Shown here piece by piece: positions 34,147 through 44,983 of a stretch of 64,000 nucleotides of DNA (position 1 is its first letter; the number at the start of each line of letters is the position of its first letter). The DNA is from Clarireedia homoeocarpa (Eukaryota > Ascomycota > Leotiomycetes > Helotiales > Rutstroemiaceae): contig LNKV01000001.1 in the NCBI GenBank assembly GCA_001465935.1, positions 868,001 through 932,000 on the forward strand, given 5' to 3'. A program made the position numbers and the translations under genes. The notes under the pieces are model-generated. The model ran no database searches. It was not told where the DNA came from and saw only the letters and a program-made list of their open reading frames with translations.

Positions 34147-36492
34147 TCAGCCCTAAGGTTGTTGGTCGTTCTACATACATGTTAACAAGGAAGGATGAGA
34201 GAATACCGGGCAAGGTTATACATACCTCCTCAAAAAGGACAAGCACTGTTCCAGCTTTGCATATATCCTAATTCACGTTAGTGAAATGGATCAATGTATA
34301 TTTATCAAGCTTTGGTTACTCACCCCTTCCTTATGCACTAACTTTGCCACCACTCCCTTCTGAGGTGATCGAATGACTGTCTCCATCTTCATACTCTCGA
34401 TACTATAAAATGATCTGTCAGCATTACAGTGATCCCTTCAAGGGCTGATCACAAGGTACTCACACGACCAGAGGCTGATCCTTCTCAACCTGATCTCCTT
34501 CTTTTACCTCGTTTCTCAATACCTTACAAGGCATTGGTGCTAGAACGCTATTTGCAACATCCTTCAAGCCTAGTGCCTTTTCGAACCATATTGGAGTAAC
34601 CAATTGCAGTTGAACCTGCTTTCCTTGCTGGAAGAGCGTCAGTTTGTCGTCTTGTCGAACCAGAGTAGTCTCGATTCGAGTGTGTGGGAAGAATGTTGAA
34701 ATTTTGGAAGATTGGGGCTCGCAGATGATATTTGGATAGGACTGCTCGAACCCTACTCCTTTGACTGTTATGTCGAAAAGATTCTTCTCGGACTGATTGA
34801 CAATAACATCGACTACATCTGGTTTGTCTCCTGGTGCAACTGGTTTGGCGAAACTGAATTGACGTTCGCTGCGAGGGCTGAATCCAAGGGCTGCCCCGTG
34901 TGGACCCAGAGCTGAGTTGGAGCTGCTCGAGGTAAGTTCTTGAGATAAAATTCCAAGGGCAGCTTGCACAAAAGCTTCCGGTTCGACGTCCTCACTAGCA
35001 AAAAGTTCGTCATGATGTTTTTGTATGTAGCCAGTTTCCACATCGCCCTTAATGAATCCAGGACTCTTGCAAATCTTTTTCAAGAACTCAATATTGGTAC
35101 TTAGTCCAACAACCTCATAATCTTGCAATGCCGCATAAAGTTTTCGAATGGCTACTTCTCGAGTCGGTCCGCTGACAATAAGCTTTGCAATCATACCATC
35201 ATATGCAGGAGAAACAGTGTCGCCTTGCACAAATCCGGCGTCAATTCGGACACTTTCTGATAATTGAGGTGTGCGTAGATGAATAAGTTTACCAGAATCA
35301 GGCATGAAGTTCTGACTTGGGTTCTCAGCGTAAATACGAGCTTCAAGAGCCCATCCGCGCTCCGATATTCTTTGCGCAATCTCCGCCTGAGTGAGTGGTA
35401 GAGGTTCCCCGGCAGCAACCTTGAACTGCCAGGACACAAGATCTTCTCCTGTGATCTCCTCTGTTACTGGATGCTCGACTTGCAATCTGGTATTCATTTC
35501 CATGAAGAAGAACTCATTCGTGTCGTTGTCGAAAATGACTAGAATTCGGATTAGTAGATTATGATGGCTGGTCGGAAGATGGGCTCACATTCTACAGTCC
35601 CAGCACCTTCATAGCCCACAGCAAGAGCTGCAGCACGAGCTTTCTCCCAAAGATCTTGTCTAATATCCTCTGCTAAATTCGGCGCGGGGGCTTCCTCTAA
35701 AATCTTTTGATGTCTCCTTTGTAGACTGCAATCTCTCTCGCCGAGTGCTACCGCTTGACCATGCTTATCCGCGAAGATTTGTACTTCAATATGCCGAGGG
35801 GTCGCAATGTATTTCTCCACCAGCATCACATCATCACCAAATGAATTTCTACCTTCACTCTTCGCGCTCTCTAGTTTCTCCAGGAACTCGCCCTCGGTCT
35901 GGGCAATTCGCATACCCTTCCCACCACCTCCCTTGACAGCTTTTACCATGACGGGAAAACCAATCTTTCGTGCTTCATCCAACAGATGTTCCGGTTCTTG
36001 GTTCTCCCCATGATAGCCAGGTATGCAGGGAACTCCAGCCTTGAGCATGATATCTTTACTTCTAGACTTATTCCCCATGGCCTCAATGGCTTTCCACGGA
36101 GGGCCAATAAACACCAAGCCTTCCTCCACACACCTTTTCGCAAAAGCCGAGTTCTCACTCAGAAACCCATATCCAGGATGTAATGCCTCACAGCCTTGCT
36201 CTTTAGCTACAGAAATAATTCGTTCGCCATCAAGATACGCATTCGCAGCGCCGAGATTCACCGCGAAAGGACTTGAGAGCGCATGTTGGGAGTTCGCATC
36301 AGGATCTGTATAAATCGTTGTGCATCGAACTCCAAGATCTGAAGCAGTTCTTCCGACTCGCAGAGCAATCTCACCGCGATTGGCGATGAGGACCGACGTT
36401 ATAGGTTTGATAGCTTGGGAGGTTGAGTATTGTCGAGGATGGGGATGGAGGAGAGCCCGAGCTAGGGCTCGAGTTCTGGAGGCGGAAAGCAT
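34147..36492 (-). CDS. mccA: Methylcrotonoyl-CoA carboxylase alpha subunit
   Basis: Minus-strand exons 36492-35589, 35538-34464, 34402-34324, 34267-34226, 34152-34147 (2106 nt, 701 aa). Order: mitochondrial presequence (about 1-28, ending near HPRQYSTS), biotin carboxylase N-domain (ITSVLIANRGEIALRV), ATP-grasp with KAVKGGGGKGMRI and the EMNTRLQVEHPVTE active-site block, then the BT domain and biotin carrier domain with ESMKMETV, the Lys being biotinylated. With the beta subunit it carboxylates 3-methylcrotonyl-CoA in leucine breakdown in the mitochondrial matrix (established). The beta subunit gene is not in this window. The last exon as modelled holds only Gly and the stop; reading through the 34225 donor instead would give an unusual tail, so the end is less certain. 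Confidence 0.93.
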
Positions 36493-37950
36493 TTGAAATT
36501 ACATCAATCCAGGGGTGGCTGCTCCTGAACCTGTAGATGTATGTGATCGAAGAAAAAAGGCAACTTTGAAATTGTAGCATTTGCAGAGAGGTTTATGAAT
36601 CTGAAAGGGCCGATGGAAGCCGTCTGGGCCGTCGTAATTGCGGGGCCCCAGAATCAAAGAGCCGAGGAGAGCTAAATTGAGTTGCTCCACACACACCCCT
36701 CTATCACATTATATTCAGCAACTTAGTGATTTTTCTAGTATCAAACGTATCGAATAAGTAGGATAGTATCAACGATGCCAGATCCAGCCAACCCACTACC
36801 AATCCTGTCATGCTACCACCAGGTAGCTCCGGCTTTAACAATTTTCCATTGTCATTCGTTGATCCGGGTTTGACACCTTGGCATCGAACTTTACTTTCTT
36901 CATATTCTCCTATCTTGTCTCTACTTACTTGTTTGATATGTTGTAGCCGATTGCTGTGTTAAGCTACTTCCCCGGAGAATCTGAGGCACTCTTATGTCTT
37001 TCTTGTCTAGTAATTATTTGTGTGTTGTCATCGGCTTGGTATGTGTGCACCAGAGAGGTCAGGTTGGCAAGTGGTTGAAATAGAGGAGGACCGTTGCAAC
37101 GCTTGCAGAGATTACTCGCATAAGGGTCTTGTAACTCCTTCACTTCTCCCCAAGCTTCTTCACAACTAAAGCCTTGATAGAACTAACGCAGAGAAGACTT
37201 CTTCGGTTGTCGATCATAAACATGATATCTAACTTGAAATCACCGCATTCGCATAGTTGAATCGCCTCAAACATTAGCATTTGTATAAGTCAAACAAGTA
37301 TGAGATTTTGCTACAAACAATAGCTCTTCTAAGTCAGAACATTGAACTTACTAGCTGGTATCACTGAAAAAATTAAGAATATGATCCGCACAGATCTAGG
37401 GAGAACAGAACCTAAGATCTGCCAACGAGGACTCCATGACTTGAGAAAAATACGTTGTCTCATATAGACATATTCGGTGTTTGAGGGTTTATACGGGGCT
37501 TGTGGTTGCGGAAGCAGTCAATCTTAAAGAGCCAGATCAAGGTAGAATGGTAGTGAATTTCTGCCGTGTTGAGTAGCATATGCAGCGCAGAGGTCGTAGA
37601 GAACAGCTTTGGGGCAATCGGCATGTTTTCACTTGGATAATGTCAGTCTCAAGGGTAGGAGTCAGGAGAGGAAGAAATAATGATCATGTAAAACCGAGGA
37701 CTTTCACCACAAACCGTATGTGTAGCTGCGAGTTGGATGTAAAAAATAAAAAAAACATTTGCTTTAAAAAAAAAGTAGCAAGTCCCAGCCATAAACTGAT
37801 ACCTAGTTGCGCCGTGCTTCTTTCCCAAGTCTTCTCCTATCCACACAACGCCCAGATAAAGCTTCGTCCTCACCATTGTAACCTCCAAGAAGTTGTTTTT
37901 CCATCGCAAGACATGATCTATCATATACATGGAAGAAGGAGATCTCTTCT
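36493..37950. other. Intergenic region
   Basis: About 1.46 kb upstream of mccA and downstream of DID2. AT-rich with no supported gene. The part next to 36492 is the mccA promoter. Confidence 0.5.
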
Positions 37951-38733
37951 TTACGCCCTCAGAGCCCGCAGTCTCTCTCCTAGCCCATCTTCCTCTACTT
38001 CCGTTGGACCCAACTTCACAGGTGTCGCCGTCTCCGGAGTCTCCATTGACTGCTTCAACTCAATACCAGCGTCATCCGCGACTTGGCTCATCAACCTGTC
38101 TACGTCTTCTTGTGGAGTAGCGACTGCGGTTGCGGATGCTGTCGCGTTTTCGTAATAGCCTGTCGCGACATCTAGGTCTTCGAACTGTGTCTCGAATCGA
38201 TCCATTACTGCGGATATCTGATTAAATCAGACTCAGTCAGTTCTCCCCAGAGTCGTTTGATGAAAGGATAAACGAGCCTTCTCTAAGTCCATAGCTTTCA
38301 TGGCTTGGTCCATTCCCTTGACAACATTTGTCATACTGCCCGTAACCTGCCTCATCGTCACAGCGGTTTGCACTCTACTAGCCACAGCATCAATGCGACT
38401 TGCTAGGCGCAGTAAATTTAATTTCTCGTTTTGTTTGCGGATCGTATTCTGAGCGTAGATCTTCGCGATATCTGGATGCCCCTCCTTCATAGCCTGCGAA
38501 AATACATGTTAGAGACGAGGGTCTTGCGAGTCAGCGGGCGGGAACTGCCATACCTTTTCGAGCCTGGCCTTCTCTGTTTTCTCATCTTTCGCAGCTTTGT
38601 TTGCTTGACGATTAAGTTGCTTTGCTGTGAACTGTGCAAAGCCTCAGCCTGGGACCACGGACTGTCTTCTTGGGTGGTGATCAGCCGGATGACGTACCTT
38701 CAAATTGAAGAGCGCTTTCTCGAGTCCTGACAT
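37951..38733 (-). CDS. DID2: ESCRT-III-associated protein Did2/CHMP1
   Basis: Minus-strand exons 38733-38698, 38631-38554, 38493-38278 and 38217-37951 give 597 nt, 198 aa. MSGLEKALFNLKFTAKQL begins the basic Snf7-type helix, followed by long helices and an acidic second half. The C-terminal EEDGLGERLRALRA is an MIM1 motif that recruits Vps4 (established for CHMP1/Did2). The role is in multivesicular body sorting and Vps4 activation at endosomes. The third intron (38218-38277) begins GCTCGT, a non-GT donor; the conserved MDLEK/ISAVMDRF junction fixes the boundary exactly, and an AACTGAC branch site is present. The donor departs from the usual GCAAGT consensus, so a sequencing error is possible. 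Confidence 0.93.
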
Positions 38734-39069
38734 GGTGCTTCAAAGATTTGGAAGCGGATCAGAGGTGAGGATGTGTGGTCTTAATTCTGATATTTTTAAA
38801 GTATAGTGAAATGACGATTGGTAGGAGGACTGCTGGTTCTTTAGTTTCGGTCTGTAGCGGATACTCAAAGTGAGTTTCCGACAAGCTTGTGATCGAATGT
38901 GGGGCTAGCGTACTACGGGCGCCGACAAGTGTATGTATAGCAGATGATATATGGATTTCCTGTGCCCTCAGTACGTGATTCATTCATGCCGTTTAGATTT
39001 TGGATAAATCTCTTGATAATACTGCCATCTGTATTTTCCTTTATTGTCGTATCCGGATATCACCAAAAA
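38734..39069. other. Upstream region of DID2
   Basis: A 336 bp gap between the DID2 start (minus) and the DUF427 fragment. It presumably contains the DID2 promoter. Confidence 0.45.
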
Positions 39070-39246
39070 ATGCCCCCAAAACCAAAACTTAACGTCCAAA
39101 ACTTTCCTCGCCCTCTTCTCTTAGAAAAGACTCCGCGCCATCTACTGGTGAAGCATCAGGGCCATATTATTGCGGACACAAAAGATGCTTATTGGGTACT
39201 TGAAATATACCATTCTCCTAGTCAATCAATCCATTCTATCGTCTAA
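39070..39246 (+). pseudogene. Truncated DUF427-type N-terminus
   Basis: The 58-codon ORF starts MPPKPKLNVQNFPRPLLLEK and runs through HQGHIIADTKDAYWVLE. This is what I recognise as the N-terminal signature of fungal DUF427 proteins, which are normally well over 100 residues long. The similarity fades after YWVLE and a stop follows 13 codons later. No continuation of the domain is found in any frame in the next 300 bp. I therefore call it a 5' gene fragment. The function of DUF427 proteins is unknown. Confidence 0.6.
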
Positions 39247-39796
39247 TCACAAGTATTAATACTGCACTGCGACTGCGTGACGACGCATGCAGCATGAGAA
39301 GAGCTTTCTGAAATCATAATATCATTGTGATGGGTGGAAACCATAGAATCGTTCATAGTTTAACTTGACTCTTTGTTTCCAAGCTTCTTGAACTTAGACT
39401 TCACATTACGATTCTATCTTTATACTCTTAACTGACTGTACTAGTTAGAAGTTGATATTGGCCCTTGGAAGACCCAAGGCATACTTAAGGACGGATACTC
39501 CTGGAAGACCCAGTATATCCTAAAGAAGATGGCCGAAGACATGAATGTCGATGGCTCAACGAGCGCACCAACAGCGTAAGACGTACCAGCTTGGTTCCAG
39601 ACATATATGCTGAACTAACAGACGCCTCTGCAGAACTAGCAAGCGATGAACGAACGACTCTTGCAATCCCAAGAGACAATGCAAGTAGCAATTACGGAAA
39701 TGAGGGATATAACAACCCCTCAGGGCACCTCAGCTCCGACTACCCCGTCAGTGGAGCCTGTGGCTACAGCTGTCCCGACGACGATGACAAGAAGAC

Positions 39797-39925
39797 GGAT
39801 GGAACTGTCCAACATGTAGTAAGTCTCACTTATCTAACATTCTGAGAGATAGATGATATACTAATATCGTTTAAGGTTGGTACAATTTCCCGAAACGCAG
39901 TATCTGCATGAAGTGCAGCAATATA
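39797..39925 (+). repeat. First copy of zinc-finger/intron tandem duplication
   Basis: This segment matches 40021-40149 at a constant 224 bp offset. It contains the first half of a RanBP2-type finger (WNCPTC), a 57 bp intron-like sequence (39819-39875, GTAAGT...TTTAAG), and the second half of the finger (SWYNFPKRSICMKC). The intron copies look identical. The exon part downstream differs at several positions. Confidence 0.85.
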
Positions 39926-40816
39926 ATTACCAAGCCCCCTCCGCCCCCAACCCACAACATCAGCAATATCATTACCAAGCCCCTCCCCCCACCCCCAACC
40001 CACAACGCCCCTCTGAAGGCGGATGGAACTGTCCAACATGTAGTAAGTCTCACTTATCTAACATTCTGAGAGATAGATGATATACTAATATCGTTTAAGG
40101 TTGGTACAATTACAGGAACCGTAGTATCTGCATGAAGTGCAATACTCCACAGTGTCCACCGATCTTCCTACTATCCTCTTCAACCGGTTTTCAAACTTCT
40201 GCTACTCCGATTCAAGCTCCTCAGCCCTCTACTACCCCGACTTCGACTATCTTCACACTATCCTCATATCCTCCAAATCAGAACAAGATTACGAAATCGA
40301 TATACAAGAAGAAAAATCAGGACAAAAAGCTGCTCACTGCGATGAGTAATGACACTCTGTTTGCTAGTAAAAGATCATTGCTTGTGGCGGATCCGAATAG
40401 ACTCAAGGCAAGGAGGTTAATGGAGTTTATGTAACGACTGCACCCATATGATTCGTACACGCATAAGCCGTATATGTAGCCAGGGCATTAGCCAGCATGC
40501 ATGCCGTATCACTAAGTCATGCCCTGGATCATTTGGTCTATATAAGGTCCCTCTTCTTACATAGCTTTAGTCTTCAGTTCAATATTCTAAGGTCATTCAG
40601 TGTCCTAAATCGGCAGTCTCGTCACAGTTTAGGGTTGGGCAAGATAGCGAGAAGATAGCGGGGTTAGAGGAACAACTGAAGAAGGCGAGATATGATGCGA
40701 AGATCAATAAAGAGATACAAGCTCGCGAGATAGATGGAAGATTGGGGGTCACGGAGATTAACACTATCTTGGCAGAGATGACACCAGAAGAAAGGAATTC
40801 GCTTATAGATGTATGA
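39865..40816 (+). pseudogene. RanBP2-type zinc-finger gene split by a solo LTR
   Basis: The open part runs from 39865 to a donor at 40042 and, after the 57 bp intron 40043-40099, from 40100 to a stop at 40432-40434. It has a Gln/Tyr/Pro linker, then the finger WNCPTCSWYNYRNRSICMKC (W-x-C-x2-C-x3-N-x6-C-x2-C, a perfect RanBP2/ZnF_RBZ pattern), a Ser/Thr/Pro region and a basic segment. The stop is supplied by the first bases of a solo LTR (40430-40626). Downstream of the LTR the same frame continues as a charged coiled-coil-like stretch (EKIAGLEEQLKKARYDAKIN...) to a TGA at 40814-40816. No ATG-led 5' exon fits, because the first finger copy lies in a different frame. Broken, or at least rearranged. 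Confidence 0.7.
40430..40626. mobile_element. Solo LTR with 5 bp target-site duplication
   Basis: A 197 bp element beginning TGTAACGAC and ending GTCGTCACA-like (TCGTCACA), so the ends are near-inverted (TGTAACGA against TGTGACGA). It is flanked on both sides by GTTTA (40425-40429 and 40627-40631), the 5 bp duplication expected of an LTR retrotransposon integrase. A TATATAAGG box lies at 40539-40547. Nine-base inverted arms CCAGGGCAT/ATGCCCTGG lie at 40480-40488 and 40519-40527. No internal retroelement coding region remains, so it is a solo LTR left by recombination. The family cannot be set from the LTR alone. Confidence 0.88.
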
Positions 40817-41022
40817 TCACTAGAGTTAGAAGAGCTTATCCTACTACTAATCAAACTGCTTATCCTTACTATTAATCAAACTGAGCTACCAATCACTTAT
40901 TTTATAACGAGACGGCTAATAAAAGACTCTGAATATCCTTAGAATTTACAACTTTATATAAAAAATTCACAGAGACAATTTCGACACAATCCACGATTAG
41001 AACTACAAAGTGTTCATTCAGA

Positions 41023-42570
41023 CTATATCTTGTTTTTCTCACCACGATAATGGCCCGCGATGAGAAAAGCCATCTCAAGAGCCTGTTTTTCGTTCAGCCT
41101 CGGATCGCAGAAGCTGGTGTAGTTGAGCGACAAATCCTCTTCAGCCAACCCTTCACTACCACCTGTACACTCTGTCACTGCGTCGCCAGTCAGTTCGAGA
41201 TGAACTCCTCCGAGATAGCTACCCTCCTCTTGGTGAACAGCCAACGTCTCTTGTAGCTCGGAAAAGATATCCGCAAACTGCCTGGTCTTTATCCCGGTAG
41301 ATGTTGACCTGGTGTTTCCGTGCATTGGATCGCACTGCCACACGACACTACGAGCGTACTCACTTTCTTCCACGGTTCGGATATGCTGCGGCAAAAGTGT
41401 GCGAACTTTGGAGGCACCGTAACGGGTGATTAGAGTTATTTTTCCAACTTCCACAGTTGGATTCAGCGTGCGCAGCAGTGCCAAGAGATCCGAGCAAGAT
41501 GTTGTAGGACCAATCTTGACACCAACAGGATTCTCGATGCCACGGAAGTATTCAATATGCGCTCCATCTACTTGCCTCGTTCTGTCGCCTATCCAGAGGA
41601 AATGGGCGGAAGTGTTGAAATAGGCTTTACCATCACCATTAACTTCGCCCGTTTCACCAGAGATTGTAGATTGTGAGCGACCATCGTAGGCAGGGTTTTT
41701 GAGCCGCCTTGTAAGACTTTGTTCATATTCAAGGAGAAGCCCCTCATGACTTGTGTAGAGGTCTACGGTTTGCAGTCCGCCAGATGTATCGGCACCCACA
41801 GTATGCATGAAACGGAGACTCTCCGTTATCGATGCCACGATACTTGAGTATTTATCTTGTAGTTCTGGATCCCTAACATGTCCTAAGCCCCAGTCCATTG
41901 GCTTATGAAGATCTGCGATGCCAGAAGACAAAGATGCTCGAATGAAATTTAGTGTGCTTGCGGAATGGAAGTATGCACTGCTTCGAATTAGCCAAGAAGG
42001 TTCGAGTTGAGGCACTTCATTAAATGGTGCTCACCCAACAAGTCTCTGCGGATCTAAATTTCTCTCATCAAGATCATAACCATTCAAAATATCGCCTCTG
42101 AAGGATGGGGTCTCTTTCCCATCTACCATTTCCGTGGGACTAGATCTAGGCTTTGCATACTGTCCTGCCATTCTTGCAATTCTAACAACTGGCTTGTTAG
42201 CGCCCCAAATAAGTACCAAACTCATCTGAAGTAGAAGCTTGATTTTTGATTCGATAGCATTTTCTTCGCAGTAGTCGAAAAGCTCTGCGCAGTCACCTCC
42301 TTGTAGAAGGAAAGCCTTTCCCAACGCGACATCTCGTAAACTTGCCTTAAGCTTGATGATTTCAGTCGGCGTCACGATGGGCGGAAGACGTTGAAGCTTC
42401 AAGAGAGACTTCTCAACGGCCTTGCGATCGTCATAAACTGCGTCTTGCTTAATCGGTTTTGTAGTCCAGGAGCTTGGTGACCATGACTCAATCTGGTGGG
42501 GCTGTGCAGACCCGTCAGTTTTAGGAGTGTCGCTGTTTCCTGTCTCTGCCCTCGACGTGGAAGGTGCCAT
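41023..42570 (-). CDS. Class II (plant-type) DAHP synthase
   Basis: 3-Deoxy-D-arabino-heptulosonate 7-phosphate synthase, which condenses phosphoenolpyruvate and erythrose 4-phosphate, the first step of the shikimate pathway. Minus-strand exons 42570-42035 and 41977-41023 give 1491 nt, 496 aa. Family blocks in order: SWTTKPIKQ, LGKAFLLQGGDCAE (substrate-binding and metal Cys region), RIARMAGQYAKPRSSP, FRGDILNGYD, TSHEGLLLEYEQ, FLWIGDRTRQ, NPVGVKIGPT, WQCDPMHGNT (metal His) and GGVHLELTGDAVTEC. This is the AroA-II class known from plants, some bacteria and some fungi, unrelated in sequence to yeast Aro3/Aro4 (established). It is divergent from HYPK with 307 bp between start codons. Cytosolic in fungi as far as I know. 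Confidence 0.95.
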
Positions 42571-42877
42571 CTTGTGTAAATTATACTCGCACTCTCGAAG
42601 TAAGAGCGAGGCTGTAGGGCAATGATGAAGTGCGTCAAAGTGAACTCCAATTGAATATTACACTTATGTTGCTCATACAATCCCAAAATTTACGTTAAGT
42701 TGGATGTCTCTAGCTTTCTAGGCCTGTTCTGGCTACGGTAACCGACTCAGGCCTGTCAGCCCTATGAATGTGGAGTTGAACTTCTAATCCAACGACTCTG
42801 CTTGGCTTCGAAAGACAACCGATCTCTGTTTGTGCGCCAACATTTGACTCCCTGGGTTAAGCTGGTTGGAACACGAA
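42571..42877. promoter_or_regulatory. Divergent promoter region
   Basis: A 307 bp gap between the DAHP synthase (minus) and HYPK (plus) start codons; it must contain both promoters. Confidence 0.5.
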
Positions 42878-43474
42878 ATGGCTGAGGCACAACCACCTAC
42901 GATAGTTGAAGGTGCAACTACCGGTGACGTCGATGATGAAATCCCACAAGCTGCGAAATCTGCAGAGGATCGTAAAGCAGCAGCAGCTCTTTCCTCTCTT
43001 GATGCTCCCCGCGATGATGATTCTACCTCTACAAAAGATGTCGACCAGGAAGCCGTCCGGCAGGCCATGAACCGATTGGCAGGCACGAGTACCGCGAACG
43101 GAGCGGTGGCTAAGAAAGGAGACGACAAGAAAGTGGTGAAAAAGATTATTAAGGTTGATCCAGCAGATGTGACTTTGTTGGTAGGTTATACTCTTACTTC
43201 TACATTCTTGCGATGTTTGGTCTTCGTTCCTTTGGATCTGTGCATTCGCTGTTTCATATCCAAAGCCCTGACTACTCTACTCTTTTTTCTACTATTAATT
43301 AGGTCTATACACAAAAGCTCTAGCATGATCATGTATAGCATATACTGACAGAGGTAATTTCATTCACAGATCGATGAGCTCGAATTGACGAAGATCAAAG
43401 CGACGGATTTACTAAGGGCATACGACGGAGATGCAGAAAAAGCATTGAGGTCATATATTACGCCGGTGGCCTGA
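42878..43474 (+). CDS. HYPK: HYPK-like UBA/NAC-alpha-type NatA cofactor
   Basis: Exons 42878-43180 and 43370-43474 give 408 nt, 135 aa. The N-terminal half is acidic and probably disordered, with a short helix DQEAVRQAMNRLAG. The C-terminal third (VDPADVTLLIDELELTKIKATDLLRAYDGDAEKALRSYI) is a NAC-alpha/HYPK-type UBA domain. HYPK binds and tunes the ribosome-associated N-terminal acetyltransferase NatA (established for human and Chaetomium proteins). The length (human 129 aa) and domain order agree. The alternative, nascent-polypeptide complex alpha, is excluded because there is no NAC domain. Confidence 0.9.
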
Positions 43475-44983
43475 AATACACTGGAGATGGGTGAGCACTA
43501 GCATACTTGCCAATGGATAGGTTAGGCATAGCGGAGGAGTTTTGCATTTGCTAGAAAAGGTCCGATAATCACTCCTAAAACGTCGTCCGAATATTTCTGT
43601 GAGAGTCAAACAATCCGGTGAAATATCTGACACCACATACCATCAATTCAAGTATCTCAAAGTCCAATGTCTGGCTATCTTATAACATAGAAGATGTTAA
43701 ACAAGTGCAGGTGTAAGTCAGAAATTGCTTTCGACCATCGGTATCCCATTGGTTTGGTCGGCGACCCACCTTTGCGCTCCCGTATCATTGTCATGTAGTG
43801 CAAGCAAGGGGACAAGCTTTGCGATCTCCTCAGGACTGCATCGCTCTGAAGATCATTCGCTCTTAAAGCGGAGGTTTTCTTTGCGCTCCACTAACTGTGG
43901 TTATACGGGTTGGAGGTTTGCTTCGTGAGATATAGCTCCGTGTGAAGGTATGTAGTTTTGGTGCTTTCTGTTCTGCCCTTGTCTTGCAGAACGCTCTCTC
44001 CTAAACCATGACAATATTGCCTTCCTTTTATGTTAACGCCTCTGCTCGCTTCATCAATCATGTTGCCAATCTGCTGCGGGCGGCTGCATATTTTCCTTAC
44101 ACAGCTGATGCATCTCTGCAGATTTGGCCCTGATATGTGCCACAGCCGTGTCAAGCTCCAACGTATGATCTATGGATACCGACCTTACGAGACTATGCAA
44201 TTTCCCGTTCATTGACCAACATCGAAAATATGCGAGTATGCGATGTCGAAGTGATGATGTTTCGGCATCTTTGGTGATGCATGGATTCCTAAGGGAGTTC
44301 GTCGAAAACGTCAGCGATGAATAACCTACTTTTCAGAGAATCCAGAAAGTGTTAGGTGATTTGGCTTGGGAGTAGGGCTGCATATTCACTATTAAGATTG
44401 CGTGTTGCTCAATACTGAAGCACAATGGCAGCTTGCAGCTTGAGGTCTCGAGTCCGAGAGAACTTGCTTGCATGTCCCATGGGTCAAGCGCTGGCTACTC
44501 GATATATACCAGTTGGTGAGACGAGATCGGATAATGTTGTGTGACCATATCTCATCTTGTAGTTTTGGAAATTCTTTGGAAGTTGCCTACCTTTCCTAAA
44601 GAGTATCAATCATTCACTTCCTCTCTTGTTTCTTCCATTCTTGAATGTTGGTGTTCCTCGTTCTGCGAATCGCCTCTATGAAGAAACGAGGTGTCAAATT
44701 TAAAGTTGCTACTAGTGCCCTTCGTGGGAATGAGGAAGAGATCATATATTCACTGCGGCGGTAGCACATTCGAGGGTGAAATTTCTAAAATTCTCAACTT
44801 AGTGGTCCGACTTCATCCCAAATGGTTTTCCCTTGAAAAGCGAGGACTCGTCAATTATATCTTCTCTTCTGCGACAAATACAGTGCTCTTCTGCGACAAA
44901 TACAGTGATTCTTTTGGGTCCAGTTCTTCATCAACAATTCTCTGTCACATACTGTAGCCATCCAAACAACTCTCGCGTTCGAT
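43475..44983. other. Intergenic region
   Basis: About 1.5 kb between HYPK and the receptor gene. Nothing coding is supported. A perfect tandem pair of a 22 bp unit (CTCTTCTGCGACAAATACAG + TG) lies at 44864-44907, 77 bp before the receptor ATG. Confidence 0.55.
44864..44907. repeat. Perfect 22 bp tandem duplication near the receptor start
   Basis: Two identical 22 bp units, 44864-44885 and 44886-44907. It lies in the presumed 5' leader or promoter of the rhodopsin-like receptor. Confidence 0.9.

Noticed and set aside
37580..38155. 191-codon plus-strand ORF near the DID2 3' end
   Set aside because: Its second half is antisense to the DID2 last exon and the rest is low complexity.
39529..39820. 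ORFs upstream of the zinc fingers (one starting MAEDMNVDGSTSAP, one Thr/Pro-rich ending MTRRRMELSNM)
   Set aside because: Neither joins the finger frames by a plausible intron; the junction of the Thr/Pro-rich frame with the intron acceptor creates a stop. Left as possible relics.
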